A DNA stretch of 49,366 bases from an uncultured delta proteobacterium (lineage in GTDB: Bacteria > Myxococcota_A > Polyangia > Polyangiales > Polyangiaceae), in the NCBI GenBank assembly GCA_903906315.1, contig CAIVJW010000249.1, forward strand, positions 1 through 49,366, written 5' to 3'. The notes beneath the pieces were generated by a model, which saw nothing but the letters and a program-made list of their open reading frames with translations, did not search any database and was not told where the DNA came from. The position numbers were made by a program, and so were the translations under genes. This document shows positions 16,406-25,918 of the stretch, one piece after another. Each line of letters opens with the position of its first letter. Positions within the stretch are counted from its first letter, which is position 1.

Positions 16406-17487
16406 TTGTCCTCCATGCCGCGCGCGCGCCTTCGGGACGCGCGGTTCTTCGCCTCCTGCTCCTGGTAGGTCGGCGCCTCCTCGAGCTGGTCGAGCATGCG
16501 GTCGTCTTGGCGGCTGTCGGGCGACGCGGGCTCGGGCTTCGGATCCGGGGGTGGCTGCGGCTTTCCGCCGTCCTCGCCGCCCGCATCCTGTCCGCCGTCC
16601 TTGCCGTCGCCGCCGTCGCCCTTGCCGCCGTCGGGCCCCGCGTCGTCGCCGCCGTCCTTGCCCGCGTCGTCGCCCGCATCCGGTCCGGCGTCGGGTCCGG
16701 CGTCGGGTCCCGCGTCGGGTCCCGCGTCCGGCGCGGCGTCCGGCGGCGGATCGGGCGGCGCGTCGGGGCCCGCGTCCTTCTGGTCCTCGATGCGCCGCAG
16801 CGCGATCGCGCGGTTCCACGCGGCGTCGCGGCCGATGCCGTCGCCGCCCGCGTCGGCCGGCAGGCCTGGGACGAGCCCGAGACCCTGGTCGTAGTACTTC
16901 ACCGCGTCCTCGTACTTGCGGCGCAAGAACTCGAGGTTGCCCGAGAGGTAGTGGGCGCGCGCGCGCAGATCGAGAGGAACGCTCGCGTCCGAGGCGATCG
17001 CGCGCACGACGACCATCGCGCAGTCGATCTCGATCGATCGCTGGGCTGCGAGCGCTTCGGCCTCCGCGCCTCCGTCGCCCTGCTCCTCCTCGCCGAAGCG
17101 GCGGCCGTACTTCTCTCCCAGGTAGAAGAGCGCGAGGCCCAGGTCGAAGGACCCGCTCGGCAGCTTGCGCACCCGGTCCGGCAGGCCGATGCCGGCGTCG
17201 CCGCACGCGCCCGTGCCGAGGTACGTCTCGAGCGTTTGCTCGGCCGTGAGGAGCGACCCCGCGTCGAGCTTGCGGATCGCGTCGCTCACCTCGGGGGCGT
17301 CGCGGTGGAACGGCTCGCGCGGATCCCAGCCGGAGCAGCCCGAGGAAAGCGCCGTCGCCGCGCCGATCACGCACGCGATCCCGAACGCGACCGCGATCGC
17401 CGCGCGCGCGCGCGCCCGCACCGCCTCGAGGACCCGCTGCGCGGTCGTCGCCCCGGGGACCGGCCTCCTGGGATCACGCTTCGCCAC
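16402..17487 (-). CDS. BatC-like TPR protein with PDAG repeat region
   Basis: 361 residues, GTG start. A membrane helix (about 28-48) ends in SSGC, an imperfect lipobox. Residues 60-235 are helical with one clear TPR unit (ARAHYLSGNLEFLRRKYEDAVKYY split around 178-200). Residues 237-322 are a low-complexity Pro/Asp/Ala/Gly region with PDAG repeated in a row five times, then Lys/Asp/Gly runs. The C-terminus is charged. Its position between BatB and BatD and the TPR match BatC. It overlaps the BatB stop by 14 bases. Confidence 0.75.
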   Translation of the reverse strand: MAKRDPRRPVPGATTAQRVLEAVRARARAAIAVAFGIACVIGAATALSSGCSGWDPREPFHRDAPEVSDAIRKLDAGSLLTAEQTLETYLGTGACGDAGIGLPDRVRKLPSGSFDLGLALFYLGEKYGRRFGEEEQGDGGAEAEALAAQRSIEIDCAMVVVRAIASDASVPLDLRARAHYLSGNLEFLRRKYEDAVKYYDQGLGLVPGLPADAGGDGIGRDAAWNRAIALRRIEDQKDAGPDAPPDPPPDAAPDAGPDAGPDAGPDAGPDAGDDAGKDGGDDAGPDGGKGDGGDGKDGGQDAGGEDGGKPQPPPDPKPEPASPDSRQDDRMLDQLEEAPTYQEQEAKNRASRRRARGMEDK

Positions 17488-18661
17488 GCGGGCCTCCTGC
17501 CGTGATCGCGCCGCGCGGCGCGCGTCCGCCGGCGGGGCTCGTCGCGCCGCGCTTCGACCCGGGTAGCTTCGACGCGCCGATCGCGGCCGCCGCCCCCGTG
17601 AAGCCCCCGGGCCGCTTCGGCAGCGGGGGCGTCTTGCGCGTGAAGCGTCGCGCCGCCGCCTCGCCGACGAAGACCTCGACCACGAGCAGCAGGATCGCGA
17701 GGCCGAGCGGGTAGAAGTACACGTCGGCGTAGACCGTCTCGACGCGCTCGGCGAGCTCGCTCTTCATCTGCCGACGGAGCTCCGCGGCGATCGTGTCGAT
17801 GCCCGTCGACCCCTTCGCCGCGCGCACGAGCGTGCCGTTGCCGGCCTGCGCGACGGCCGCGAGCTGCGCCTCGCCGTCCGCCGAGAGCTCCGTCGTGAGC
17901 GGCTTGCCGCTGCGGTCGGTCCGCCAGCCGGCGATCTTGCCGTCCTTGTCGATCTCCGGGATGCGCTCGGGCGTGCGGCCGCCGATCTGCACCACGTGGA
18001 CCGTCGTCCCGTCCGCGCCCGCCCCGCGCGCCGTCGCGACCGGGTCGCCCTCGAGATCCTCGCCGTCGGTGACGAGCAAGATGACGCGCTTGTGCTCGCC
18101 GGACTTCGGGTCGCGGTGGAGGAGATCGCGAGCCATCTCGAGCGCGCGGCCGATCGCGGTGCCGCCGACGGGCATGTCGTTCGGCTCGAGCTGCCGGAGA
18201 AACTGGGCGATCGCGGACCCATCCGCAGTGAGCGGGAAGCCCATCGGCTCGCCGGCGAACGCGACCGCGCCGAAGCGCGCGCCCTCGAGGTCCTTCACCA
18301 GCCGCGCGCACTCGACCTTCGCCCGGAAGATGCGCGAGGGCTCGACGTCGCGCGCGTACATGCTCTTCGAGTAGTCGAGCACGATCACCACGTCGACGTT
18401 CGTGGCCGGCACGAGCCGCGTGCCCTTGCCGTACTGCGGGCGCGCCGCCGCGACGAACGCGAGCGCGGTCGCGACCACGAGCAGCACGCCCTTCCACGCG
18501 CGCCGCTTCGACCCGTCGGCGGTCGTGAGCGCTCGCACGCGATCGGGGTCGCCGAAGCGCTTCACCGTCCGCGCGGCCCCGAGCCCGCCCCACACGAGCA
18601 GCGCGCCGACGAGGACCGCCACGAGCGTGCCGAGCAGGAAGTACGGCGACGCGAAATTCAC
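17474..18661 (-). CDS. batB: BatB-like VWA membrane protein
   Basis: 395 residues, GTG start overlapping the BatA stop by 4 bases. Two N-terminal membrane helices (about 5-28 and 53-70), a VWA domain (about 85-300) with an intact metal site: VIVLDYSKSM (DxSxS), PVGGTAIG (Thr) and LVTDGEDLEG (Asp), and a C-terminal membrane helix (YPLGLAILLLVVEVFV). A basic, Gly/Pro-rich tail follows. BatA and BatB are homologous VWA proteins anchored at both ends that present the domain to the periplasm or cytoplasmic face of the inner membrane. Confidence 0.88.
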   Translation of the reverse strand: MNFASPYFLLGTLVAVLVGALLVWGGLGAARTVKRFGDPDRVRALTTADGSKRRAWKGVLLVVATALAFVAAARPQYGKGTRLVPATNVDVVIVLDYSKSMYARDVEPSRIFRAKVECARLVKDLEGARFGAVAFAGEPMGFPLTADGSAIAQFLRQLEPNDMPVGGTAIGRALEMARDLLHRDPKSGEHKRVILLVTDGEDLEGDPVATARGAGADGTTVHVVQIGGRTPERIPEIDKDGKIAGWRTDRSGKPLTTELSADGEAQLAAVAQAGNGTLVRAAKGSTGIDTIAAELRRQMKSELAERVETVYADVYFYPLGLAILLLVVEVFVGEAAARRFTRKTPPLPKRPGGFTGAAAAIGASKLPGSKRGATSPAGGRAPRGAITAGGPRGEA

Positions 18662-19806
18662 GGGAACCTCCGCAGGAGCCACGCGCGGAGGAGCGCGTCG
18701 AGCGCGACGAGCGCGACGCCGGGGAAGAGCAGGAACGGGAACAGGTCCTCGAACGACGAGACCGACGCCTCGAAGCGCGTCTTCTCGAGGTGGTCGAGCA
18801 CCGCGTGCATGCTGTCGGCGAGCGCCTTGGCGTCGGTCGCGACGTACGACACGCCGCCCGTCTCCTTCGACATCTTCGCGAGCAGCTCCGGGTTCACCGG
18901 GTAGTGCTCGCGGCTGTAGTGTGGCTGGCCGAAGAGATCGACGCCGTCCTCGACCTCGACCTCGTCGCCGTTGCCGATCTGGATCGTGTAGACCTTCGCG
19001 CCCACCGTCGTCGCGAGGTGCGTCGCGTAGTCCGGCGAGATCATGCCGGCGTTCGAGTCGCCGTCGGTGAGCAGCAGGATGACCTTGGACTGCGCGTCGC
19101 TCTTGCGCAGCCTCGCGACGGCGGTGCCGACCGCGTCGCCGATCGCCGTGCCGCTGCCGTCGACGATGCCGAGCGTCAGCTTCGAGACGAGCTGGCCGAG
19201 CAGGTGGTAGTCGAGCGTCGGCGGCGACAGGATGTACGCCGCCTTGCCGAAGACGACGACGCCGATCCGGTCGGTCCGTCGCCGCGCGATGAAGTCGTTG
19301 ACGACGATCTTCGCGGTGTCGAGGCGCGTGAGGCGCTTGCCCTTGGGTAGATCCTGCGGCGCCCCCGGCAGCGTGCGGACGTCGGCGTCGAGGATGGCGC
19401 GCATGGACCCCGAGAGGTCCATCACCATCACGATGTCGATGCCCTTGTCGTCGGACCGCTGGTCGCGAAGGATCGACACCGGCCGCGCCATCGCGAGCAC
19501 GAGCATCGCGACCGCGACCGCGCGCACCGTCCCGGGCACGTCGCGCAGCCACACGCGCAGCCCGCGCGGCCCGGTGACGAGCGGCGCCACGGTGCCGATG
19601 CGCAGCCGCGGTTTGCGGCGATCTTGCCCGAACGTGCCCCAGAACCACACGGCGGGCACCACGGCGATCAGGGCGATGGCCCACGGGTGCTGCCAGGTCG
19701 CGCTCTCCCACACCTCGCCGCGCGCCGCGAGCGGGTAGGCGAGCGCGATCACGACGGCGGCGAGCGTCGAGAGCAGGGCGACGGCGATTCGGGGCCCGCG
19801 CTTCAC
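18658..19806 (-). CDS. batA: BatA-like VWA membrane protein
   Basis: 382 residues, GTG start with a 4-base overlap to the upstream stop. N-terminal membrane helices (about 5-30, 42-58, 90-108), VWA domain (about 120-320) with a complete metal site: VMVMDLSGSM, DGSGTAIGDA and LLLTDGDSNAG, and a C-terminal hydrophobic helix (LFPFLLFPGVALVALDALL). It fits BatA, the first VWA protein of the Bat operon. Immediately followed by BatB, with which it probably forms a complex. Confidence 0.88.
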   Translation of the reverse strand: MKRGPRIAVALLSTLAAVVIALAYPLAARGEVWESATWQHPWAIALIAVVPAVWFWGTFGQDRRKPRLRIGTVAPLVTGPRGLRVWLRDVPGTVRAVAVAMLVLAMARPVSILRDQRSDDKGIDIVMVMDLSGSMRAILDADVRTLPGAPQDLPKGKRLTRLDTAKIVVNDFIARRRTDRIGVVVFGKAAYILSPPTLDYHLLGQLVSKLTLGIVDGSGTAIGDAVGTAVARLRKSDAQSKVILLLTDGDSNAGMISPDYATHLATTVGAKVYTIQIGNGDEVEVEDGVDLFGQPHYSREHYPVNPELLAKMSKETGGVSYVATDAKALADSMHAVLDHLEKTRFEASVSSFEDLFPFLLFPGVALVALDALLRAWLLRRFP

Positions 19807-20903
19807 GTCGAGGCCTCCTCCGCGTCGCGCGTCATGGGCGCCGGCGTCGTGCGCCGGACGATCGTCTCGCCGCGGGCGAGCGCGTCGAGGCAGTCCTGCT
19901 CGGCGGGCTCGACGCGCGCGAACTTCACGAGGTCGCAGTCCGCGAGGAACGCGCCGATCGTGGCGAGCTCCGGCACGGGCGGCCGAACGCGGCGCAGGAG
20001 CGATCGCATCTCGTCGGTCGTCGTCTCGAGCCCGTCGAAGCCGTAGCGCGCGCCGAGGTAGCGCCGGACGCAGTCGCTCACGCGGTCGAAGTGCTCGCCG
20101 AACCGCCCCGCGGGCAGGAGCCCCGATCGGCGGATCTCGTCGAGCTCCTCGATGGCGGCGACCCAGGGCAACTTCGGCGGCACCACCGGGACGGGCCGCG
20201 GGCGGCGGGCCCAGCGGCGGAGGAGCCACGCGGCCACGATGGCGACGACCGCGCCGACGACGGCGCCGGCCGCGAGCTGCTTGGCGAGCACCCACTCCTC
20301 GCGTTGCGCGCGCGGATCGGGGCTCGGTCGCACCTTCGGATCGACCTCGTTCGCGATCGGATCGTCGACCAGGATCGGGTGCGGCCTCGTGCACACCGTG
20401 ACGAGCTCGCCGCTCGCCCGCGCGATCGCGATCGGCACCGGCGGCAGCACCATCGCGTTGCGCCCCGGCTCCTTCGGCAGCGGCACGAACGGCACGCGCA
20501 GCGTCGTGGTCGTCGTCGCGCCGGTCGCCTTCGTCTCGATCGTGGGGCCCGCGCCGCCGTCCGCGTCGGGCAGCACGAAGCCCGCCGCGCCGAGCGCCTT
20601 CGCGGCGTCGCCCCCGCCGCGGGTCTTGAACCCCTCGGGCAGCACCGACTCGCCCTTGCCGTGCTTGACCGTCACCTCGAGCGTCGCCGCGTAGCCCGAG
20701 ACGCCGCGGGACGGGAACGCCTCGACGATCTCGGGCCGCGCGGCGCCGCTCGGCACGTGCTCGACGCACGACGCCCAGATCCGATCGGCGCCCGCATCGG
20801 CCGGACCCGCCGCGCGCGCGACGGTCCACGGGGCGATCACCGCGGCCGCCGCGCCGAGCGCGCCGATCAGGAGAGAAGCCGTCGTCACCGCGGGACGTCT
20901 CAT
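19803..20903 (-). CDS. Bat-operon membrane protein (DUF4381-like)
   Basis: 366 residues. Signal peptide (1-31), a periplasmic beta-rich domain (about 35-205) with repeated Thr (TGATTTTTLRV), one membrane helix (about 216-236, AAGAVVGAVVAIVAAWLL), a Pro/Arg linker and a cytoplasmic helical domain (AAIEELDEIRRSGLL, CVRRYLGARYGFDGLETTTDEM). The cytoplasmic part is like the helical domain of proteins found between DUF58 and BatA in MoxR operons. The ATG overlaps the DUF58 stop by 4 bases. Confidence 0.75.
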   Translation of the reverse strand: MRRPAVTTASLLIGALGAAAAVIAPWTVARAAGPADAGADRIWASCVEHVPSGAARPEIVEAFPSRGVSGYAATLEVTVKHGKGESVLPEGFKTRGGGDAAKALGAAGFVLPDADGGAGPTIETKATGATTTTTLRVPFVPLPKEPGRNAMVLPPVPIAIARASGELVTVCTRPHPILVDDPIANEVDPKVRPSPDPRAQREEWVLAKQLAAGAVVGAVVAIVAAWLLRRWARRPRPVPVVPPKLPWVAAIEELDEIRRSGLLPAGRFGEHFDRVSDCVRRYLGARYGFDGLETTTDEMRSLLRRVRPPVPELATIGAFLADCDLVKFARVEPAEQDCLDALARGETIVRRTTPAPMTRDAEEAST

Positions 20904-21802
20904 CGGCGCAGCCTCCGCGCCCGCTTCGCGAAGAGGGCTCGCAGCGGCTCGACGAAGCTCTGGTCGGTGCGCACGACGACGTGGTCGAGCGCGAGCTTCG
21001 CGAAGAGCCGTTCGCGCGCGAGCCGCGCCGCCCGCATCGTGACCTTGTAATGATCGCGCACGCGCCGGTCGCTCGTGTCGACGAGCACGTCCTCGCCGGT
21101 CTCGAGGTCCTCGAAGCTCGCGAGGCCGACGTCCGGCAGCTCCTCGTCGCGAGGGTCGACGAGCATCACGGGGATCACGTCGTGCTTGGCCGACGCGAGC
21201 GCGAGCGCGCGCTCGTAGCCGGACGCGAAGAAGTCGCTCACCACGAACGCGACGCTCTTGCGCTTGGCGACCTTCGACAGGGTCTCGAGCGCGAGCTTGA
21301 GGTTCGTCCCCGAGTACTCGGGCTTGAAGCCGAGGATCTCTCGGATGACGCGCATGACGTGCTTGTCGCCCTTCTGCGGCGGCAGGAGCTTCTCGACCAC
21401 GTCCGTCGCGAGCACGAGCCCGACGCGGTCGTTGTTCTTGATGGCGCTGAACGCGCACAGCGCGCAGATCTCGGCGGCTACCCGCGCCTTCGACGCCCGG
21501 ATCGTGCCCCACTCCTCGCTCTGGGAGAGGTCGACGACCAGCATGACGGTCATCTCGCGCTCCTCCGTGAACACCTTCACGAAGGTCTCGTTCATGCGCG
21601 CCGAGACGTTCCAGTCGATGAAGCGCACGTCGTCGCCCGGGTTGTACGCGCGCACCTCGCGGAACGAGAGGCCCTGCCCCTTGAAGACGGAGTGGTAGGT
21701 GCCCGACAGCTGCTCGTTCGCGAGCCGCTGCGTGCGGATCTCGATCGCGCGGAGCTGCTTGAGCAGCTCGGCCGGCAGCGGTGAGGAGCCTCGTTGCGCC
21801 AT
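20900..21802 (-). CDS. DUF58 domain protein
   Basis: 300 residues, all soluble. The DUF58 signature VRFIDWNVSARMNETFVKVF is at about 59-78, after YHSVFKGQGLSFREVRAY. The region from MLVVDLSQSEEWG is a VWA-like fold with a DxSxS site. DUF58 proteins accompany MoxR ATPases and are the presumed cytosolic substrate or adaptor. It starts 29 bases after the MoxR stop and overlaps the next gene by 4 bases. Confidence 0.9.
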   Translation of the reverse strand: MAQRGSSPLPAELLKQLRAIEIRTQRLANEQLSGTYHSVFKGQGLSFREVRAYNPGDDVRFIDWNVSARMNETFVKVFTEEREMTVMLVVDLSQSEEWGTIRASKARVAAEICALCAFSAIKNNDRVGLVLATDVVEKLLPPQKGDKHVMRVIREILGFKPEYSGTNLKLALETLSKVAKRKSVAFVVSDFFASGYERALALASAKHDVIPVMLVDPRDEELPDVGLASFEDLETGEDVLVDTSDRRVRDHYKVTMRAARLARERLFAKLALDHVVVRTDQSFVEPLRALFAKRARRLRR

Positions 21803-21831
21803 GGCGTCTCGTGGGTCGCGGCCGGAGGGCC

Positions 21832-22818
<987 letters not shown>

Positions 22819-22909
22819 GTCTTCGTTGGGGGGGTGGCTCGGATCGAGGGCGGGTCGTCGGGGCCGGGGGTCGCCCCGGGGAGGGGGCGCACCCTCGGCG
22901 CCGAGCGGG

Positions 22910-22915
22910 CTCATA
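22910..22915 (-). promoter_or_regulatory. -10-like box of the Bat operon
   Basis: Minus-strand TTGCTATGAG resembles the extended -10 boxes used elsewhere in this window. It overlaps the alternative ATG at 22914 and would give a leader of about 85 bases before the ATG at 22818. Confidence 0.3.
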
Positions 22916-23055
22916 GCAAGCCTTGCGCGCGCAGGACAACCGGAGCGGTCACCGTATTCCCCGAAACCGTCCCGAGGCCGCGCGCGGGGGGGCGCACGCG
23001 GCGGTCGCGGAGGGCCTCGCTCACCCCAAATTCGCGAACCGGACGCCGCCGTGTC

Positions 23056-23061
23056 TAGAAT
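23056..23061 (+). promoter_or_regulatory. -10-like box TAGAAT
   Basis: TAGAAT is the closest match to a TATAAT box in this GC-rich region and lies 47 bases before the GTG of the small protein at 23109. No clear -35 element. Confidence 0.35.
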
Positions 23062-23108
23062 GCTCCCCGAGGGCCGCACCACGGCTCCTCAGACTGGCAA
23101 GCGGCGAC

Positions 23109-23417
23109 GTGGCGCGACCCGTGGTTGAGAGCTCCGGCGACATCGAGACCTTCAGCAAGACCGATCCGGTCGGCGCGGGGGATACGGTGCAGCTCATCTT
23201 CCGATCCGACGAGGAGGCGAGCCCTCCGTTCAACCTGCGCATCAAGGGCCCGGCCGGGAAGGTCATCCTCGAGCGCGTGCTGCGCGAGCTGCCGACCGGC
23301 AAGCCCCAGAGCGCCGCGCCCGTGCAGTTCACGGTGTCGGGGACGGGCGACTACAAGATCGAGATCTGGCAGCTCTACGGCAAGTCGCGCGGCGACGCCG
23401 TCCTGCACGTCGCCTGA
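23109..23417 (+). CDS. Small beta-rich hypothetical protein
   Basis: 102 residues. Alternating beta strands (DTVQLIFRSDEE, FNLRIKGPAGKVILERVL, VQFTVSGTGDYKIEIWQLYG) suggest a single immunoglobulin-like or jelly-roll sandwich without signal peptide. No family recognised. GTG at 23109 is the first start giving this domain; a GTG at 23121 is also possible. It sits 205 bases before the MglA-like GTPase on the same strand and divergent from the Bat operon. Confidence 0.65.
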   Translation: MARPVVESSGDIETFSKTDPVGAGDTVQLIFRSDEEASPPFNLRIKGPAGKVILERVLRELPTGKPQSAAPVQFTVSGTGDYKIEIWQLYGKSRGDAVLHVA

Positions 23418-23604
23418 TCGGCGCGCGCGCGCCGCCCGTCTGCGAGCCATTTCGGCGTGGACGGTCGACCACGCTGCGCGCACACACGATCCGCTCTCGC
23501 CCTCGTCGACGGAAGCATGCGGCAGCACCTTCGGGTGTGCCTTCCGAGAGCGCAGGTCGCGACGGATCCCGTCGGCGGGACGGGCAACCCGCGGCGCGGT
23601 TTGC

Positions 23605-23610
23605 TACGCT
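23605..23610 (+). promoter_or_regulatory. -10-like box of the MglA-like gene
   Basis: TTTGCTACGCT gives TACGCT 12 bases before the ATG at 23623, implying a 5' leader of only a few bases. Confidence 0.4.
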
Positions 23611-23622
23611 CGCCGATAACGC

Positions 23623-24336
23623 ATGCCTGCCGTTACGCACGTCGCCCGCGAGATCCACCTGAAGGTCGTCTACTACGGCGCGGGGCTCGGCGGGAAGACG
23701 ACGAACCTCCGCTGGTTGCACGCGCACACGCGACCGGAAGCCCGCGGCAAGCTGCTCTCGCTCGACACCGAGGCGGAGCGCACGCTCTTCTTCGACCTGC
23801 TCGCGCTGCACCTCGGCGCGTACAAGGGCTACACCGTTCGCCTGCACCTCTGCACGGTGCCCGGGCAGATCGCCCACGACGAGACGCGCAGGCTCGTGCT
23901 TCGGGGCGTCGACGGCGTGGTCTTCGTCGTCGACAGCCAGCGCGGCATGCTCGACTCGAACGTCGAGAGCATCCGCAACCTCGAGGACAACCTGCGGCTG
24001 CAGGGCGACGACCCGGACCTCTTGCCGCTCGTGGTCCAGTACAACAAGCGCGACCTTGCGGACGTCGTGTCGCTGCCCGAGCTACGCGACGAGCTCCGCG
24101 TGCCCGAGGGCGTGCCCGAGTTCGAGGCCTCCGCGATCCAGGGCGTCGGCGTCTTCGAGACGTTGAAGGTCATCGTCCGCCAGTGCCTCGCGCTCACCCC
24201 CGATCCGGCCTCGATGCGCGAGGGGCGCACGCCGTCAATCTTGCCGGGCCGCCGCCCGTCCATGTACCCCGACGCGCCCGCGCAGCTCGCGCGGGTCCCG
24301 CTCGCGCCCAGGGTGCCGAAGTTCGGCGGAGCCTAG
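23623..24336 (+). CDS. MglA-family Ras-like GTPase
   Basis: 237 residues. P-loop GAGLGGKTTN (19-28; Myxococcus MglA has GPGLCGKTTN), switch region ERTLFFDLLALHLG (52-65), G3 TVPGQ (78-82) and G4 QYNKRD (139-144) show an MglA-type small GTPase. MglA sets the leading pole in gliding and twitching motility by switching between GTP and GDP forms, with MglB as activating protein; no mglB is in the window. About 40 residues after the G domain form an Arg/Pro-rich tail (REGRTPSILPGRRPSMYP) absent from MglA, so I call it a paralogue rather than mglA itself. Confidence 0.88.
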   Translation: MPAVTHVAREIHLKVVYYGAGLGGKTTNLRWLHAHTRPEARGKLLSLDTEAERTLFFDLLALHLGAYKGYTVRLHLCTVPGQIAHDETRRLVLRGVDGVVFVVDSQRGMLDSNVESIRNLEDNLRLQGDDPDLLPLVVQYNKRDLADVVSLPELRDELRVPEGVPEFEASAIQGVGVFETLKVIVRQCLALTPDPASMREGRTPSILPGRRPSMYPDAPAQLARVPLAPRVPKFGGA

Positions 24337-24557
24337 CGGCCGCGGGGCGCGCGGCAGTCCGAATGGATGCGCTCGAAGCGGCGGCTCGCGTCGAGCTCGG
24401 CCGCCTGCCGGACGTCGTCGCCGCTCGAGAGCTCGAGCGCGTGCACGACAATGCGCACCCGCAGGTCGCACGCGCTGCACTGCACCTCCACGCAGTGGAG
24501 CGGAGCCCCGGGCCCGGGTGGGATCCATCGGAGCGCGGTGTCGGCGAGGTCGGTCAC
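24333..24557 (-). CDS. Possible small CxxC protein
   Basis: 74 residues from a GTG at 24557. It contains CVEVQCSACDLRVRIVVHAL and ends RFERIHSDCRAPRGR, so CSAC plus HSDC could form a small zinc site. Composition is that of a real protein, whereas the frame upstream is Arg/Pro-rich. Its stop overlaps that of the convergent GTPase gene by 3 bases. No ribosome site is obvious. Confidence 0.45.
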   Translation of the reverse strand: MTDLADTALRWIPPGPGAPLHCVEVQCSACDLRVRIVVHALELSSGDDVRQAAELDASRRFERIHSDCRAPRGR

Positions 24558-24739
24558 GGCAGCTCGGGGGGCTGGAGGTGGCGACGAACCTTGGCGAGCC
24601 GCGAGACGGCGCCCGGACCGGCCAAGTAGGTCCTGAGGACGGTAGGGCCTGCGCCGAAAAATGAGAAGCCCTTGCAGGAGGGCGAGGAGGCTGGAAGTCG
24701 GATCCAGGCTCCCCATCTGCCCGTCTTCTCGCCCCCATG

Positions 24740-24749
24740 TTTCATGAAA
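24740..24749. promoter_or_regulatory. AT-rich 10-bp palindrome
   Basis: TTTCATGAAA is self-complementary and lies about 180 bases before the ATP-grasp start and 180 bases upstream of the small minus-strand gene. Possible operator. Confidence 0.25.
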
Positions 24750-24915
24750 TCCAGCACGGACGGCCAGGCGGGCCGCCCCGCCAGGTGGAGCGGACCGTCG
24801 CAGCTCGGGCCACCGTTCGCCGTCCTGCCCGTGATCGCCGGACCGACGCCGTCGGCCCAGGGCGAAGCCGTCCGATCGCGCGGCCGTATGCTGTCGCGCG
24901 CTCGGGTCGCCCTGG

Positions 24916-24921
24916 TAGCAT
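24916..24921 (+). promoter_or_regulatory. -10-like box, leaderless start
   Basis: TAGCAT ends 9 bases before the ATG at 24931; no ribosome site is present in the gap. Confidence 0.5.
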
Positions 24922-24930
24922 CCGCGCCCC

Positions 24931-25863
24931 ATGAAGCGCGTTGGCATCCTCTGCGGTCGCGAGACGTCCTTCCCCGAGGCGCTGATCGCCGAGCTCGCGC
25001 GCCGTGACGCGGGCGTCGTCGGCGAGCACGCTCGGATCGACCTCGCCGAGGTGAGCGTGCCGCTGCCGTACGACGTGCTGATCGATCGGATCAGCCACGA
25101 TGTGCCCTGCTATCAGCCGATCCTCAAGCTCGCGGCCCTCCACGGCGCGCGCGTCGTGAACAACCCGTTCTGGCGCATCGCCGACGACAAGGCCCTCGGC
25201 ACGGCGCTCGCTAGGAAGCTCGGCGTGCCCGTGCCGCGGACCGTGGTCCTGCCGGCGAAGAGCTACGGGCCCGACGTGACCTCGGGCAGCCTCAGGAACC
25301 TGGCCTATCCGCTCGACTGGGACGGCATGATTGCCATGCTCGGCCTGCCCATGTACCTCAAGCCCCACTGGGGCGGCGGGTTTCGCAACGTGCGGCGCGT
25401 GACGTCGAAGAGCGAGCTCTGGCGCGTCTACGACGAGAGCGGCGAGCTCACGCTGATCGCGCAGGAGGAGATCGTCTGGACCCACTACGTGCGCTGCGTC
25501 GTGGTCGGCAAGCGCGAGGTGCTCGCGCTGCCCTGGGATCCTCGCCTGTCGCACTTCGACCGCTACGCGAAGGCGGCCGACACGATGCCCCCGATCGACC
25601 CCGCGCTGCTCTCGGTGATCGAGGCGTACGCGCGCACGCTCTGCGACGCGCTCGGCTACGACATGAACACGGTCGAGTTCGCCGTGAGGGACGGCGTCCC
25701 CTACGCGATCGATTTCATGAACTCGGCGCCCGACTTCGACCTGAGCTCGCTCGGCGAGGTCGCGTTCGCGTGGACCGTCGGCAAGATGGCTGACCTCGTG
25801 ACCCGGCTCGCCGCCGAGCCGCGCGATCCCGTCTATCGCTGGGACGCGCTCCTCGGCGCGTGA
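24931..25863 (+). CDS. ATP-grasp family protein
   Basis: 310 residues. An N-terminal alpha/beta pre-ATP-grasp domain (MKRVGILCGRETSFPEALIAEL, YDVLIDRISH) is followed by DDKALGTALARKLGVPVPRTVVL, the entry of an ATP-grasp fold, the lysine-bearing MYLKPHWGGGFRNV and the C-terminal metal-binding segment MNTVEFAVRDGVPYAIDFMN. RimK/CPS-like enzymes of this type ligate a carboxylate to an amine or thiol via an acylphosphate. Substrate unknown. It has no operon partner: the next gene is convergent. Confidence 0.78.
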   Translation: MKRVGILCGRETSFPEALIAELARRDAGVVGEHARIDLAEVSVPLPYDVLIDRISHDVPCYQPILKLAALHGARVVNNPFWRIADDKALGTALARKLGVPVPRTVVLPAKSYGPDVTSGSLRNLAYPLDWDGMIAMLGLPMYLKPHWGGGFRNVRRVTSKSELWRVYDESGELTLIAQEEIVWTHYVRCVVVGKREVLALPWDPRLSHFDRYAKAADTMPPIDPALLSVIEAYARTLCDALGYDMNTVEFAVRDGVPYAIDFMNSAPDFDLSSLGEVAFAWTVGKMADLVTRLAAEPRDPVYRWDALLGA

Positions 25864-25918
25864 CCGCCTGACCGCGGTCTGCCCGCCGGCACCCGCCCCG
25901 CGCCGTCGCTCGAGGGCG

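Larger units (their letters stand above)
24558..24930. other. Intergenic region upstream of ATP-grasp gene
   Basis: 373 bases with no convincing frame. It holds an AT-rich palindrome TTTCATGAAA at 24740-24749, unusual for the local base composition, and the -10-like box at 24916. Confidence 0.45.
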
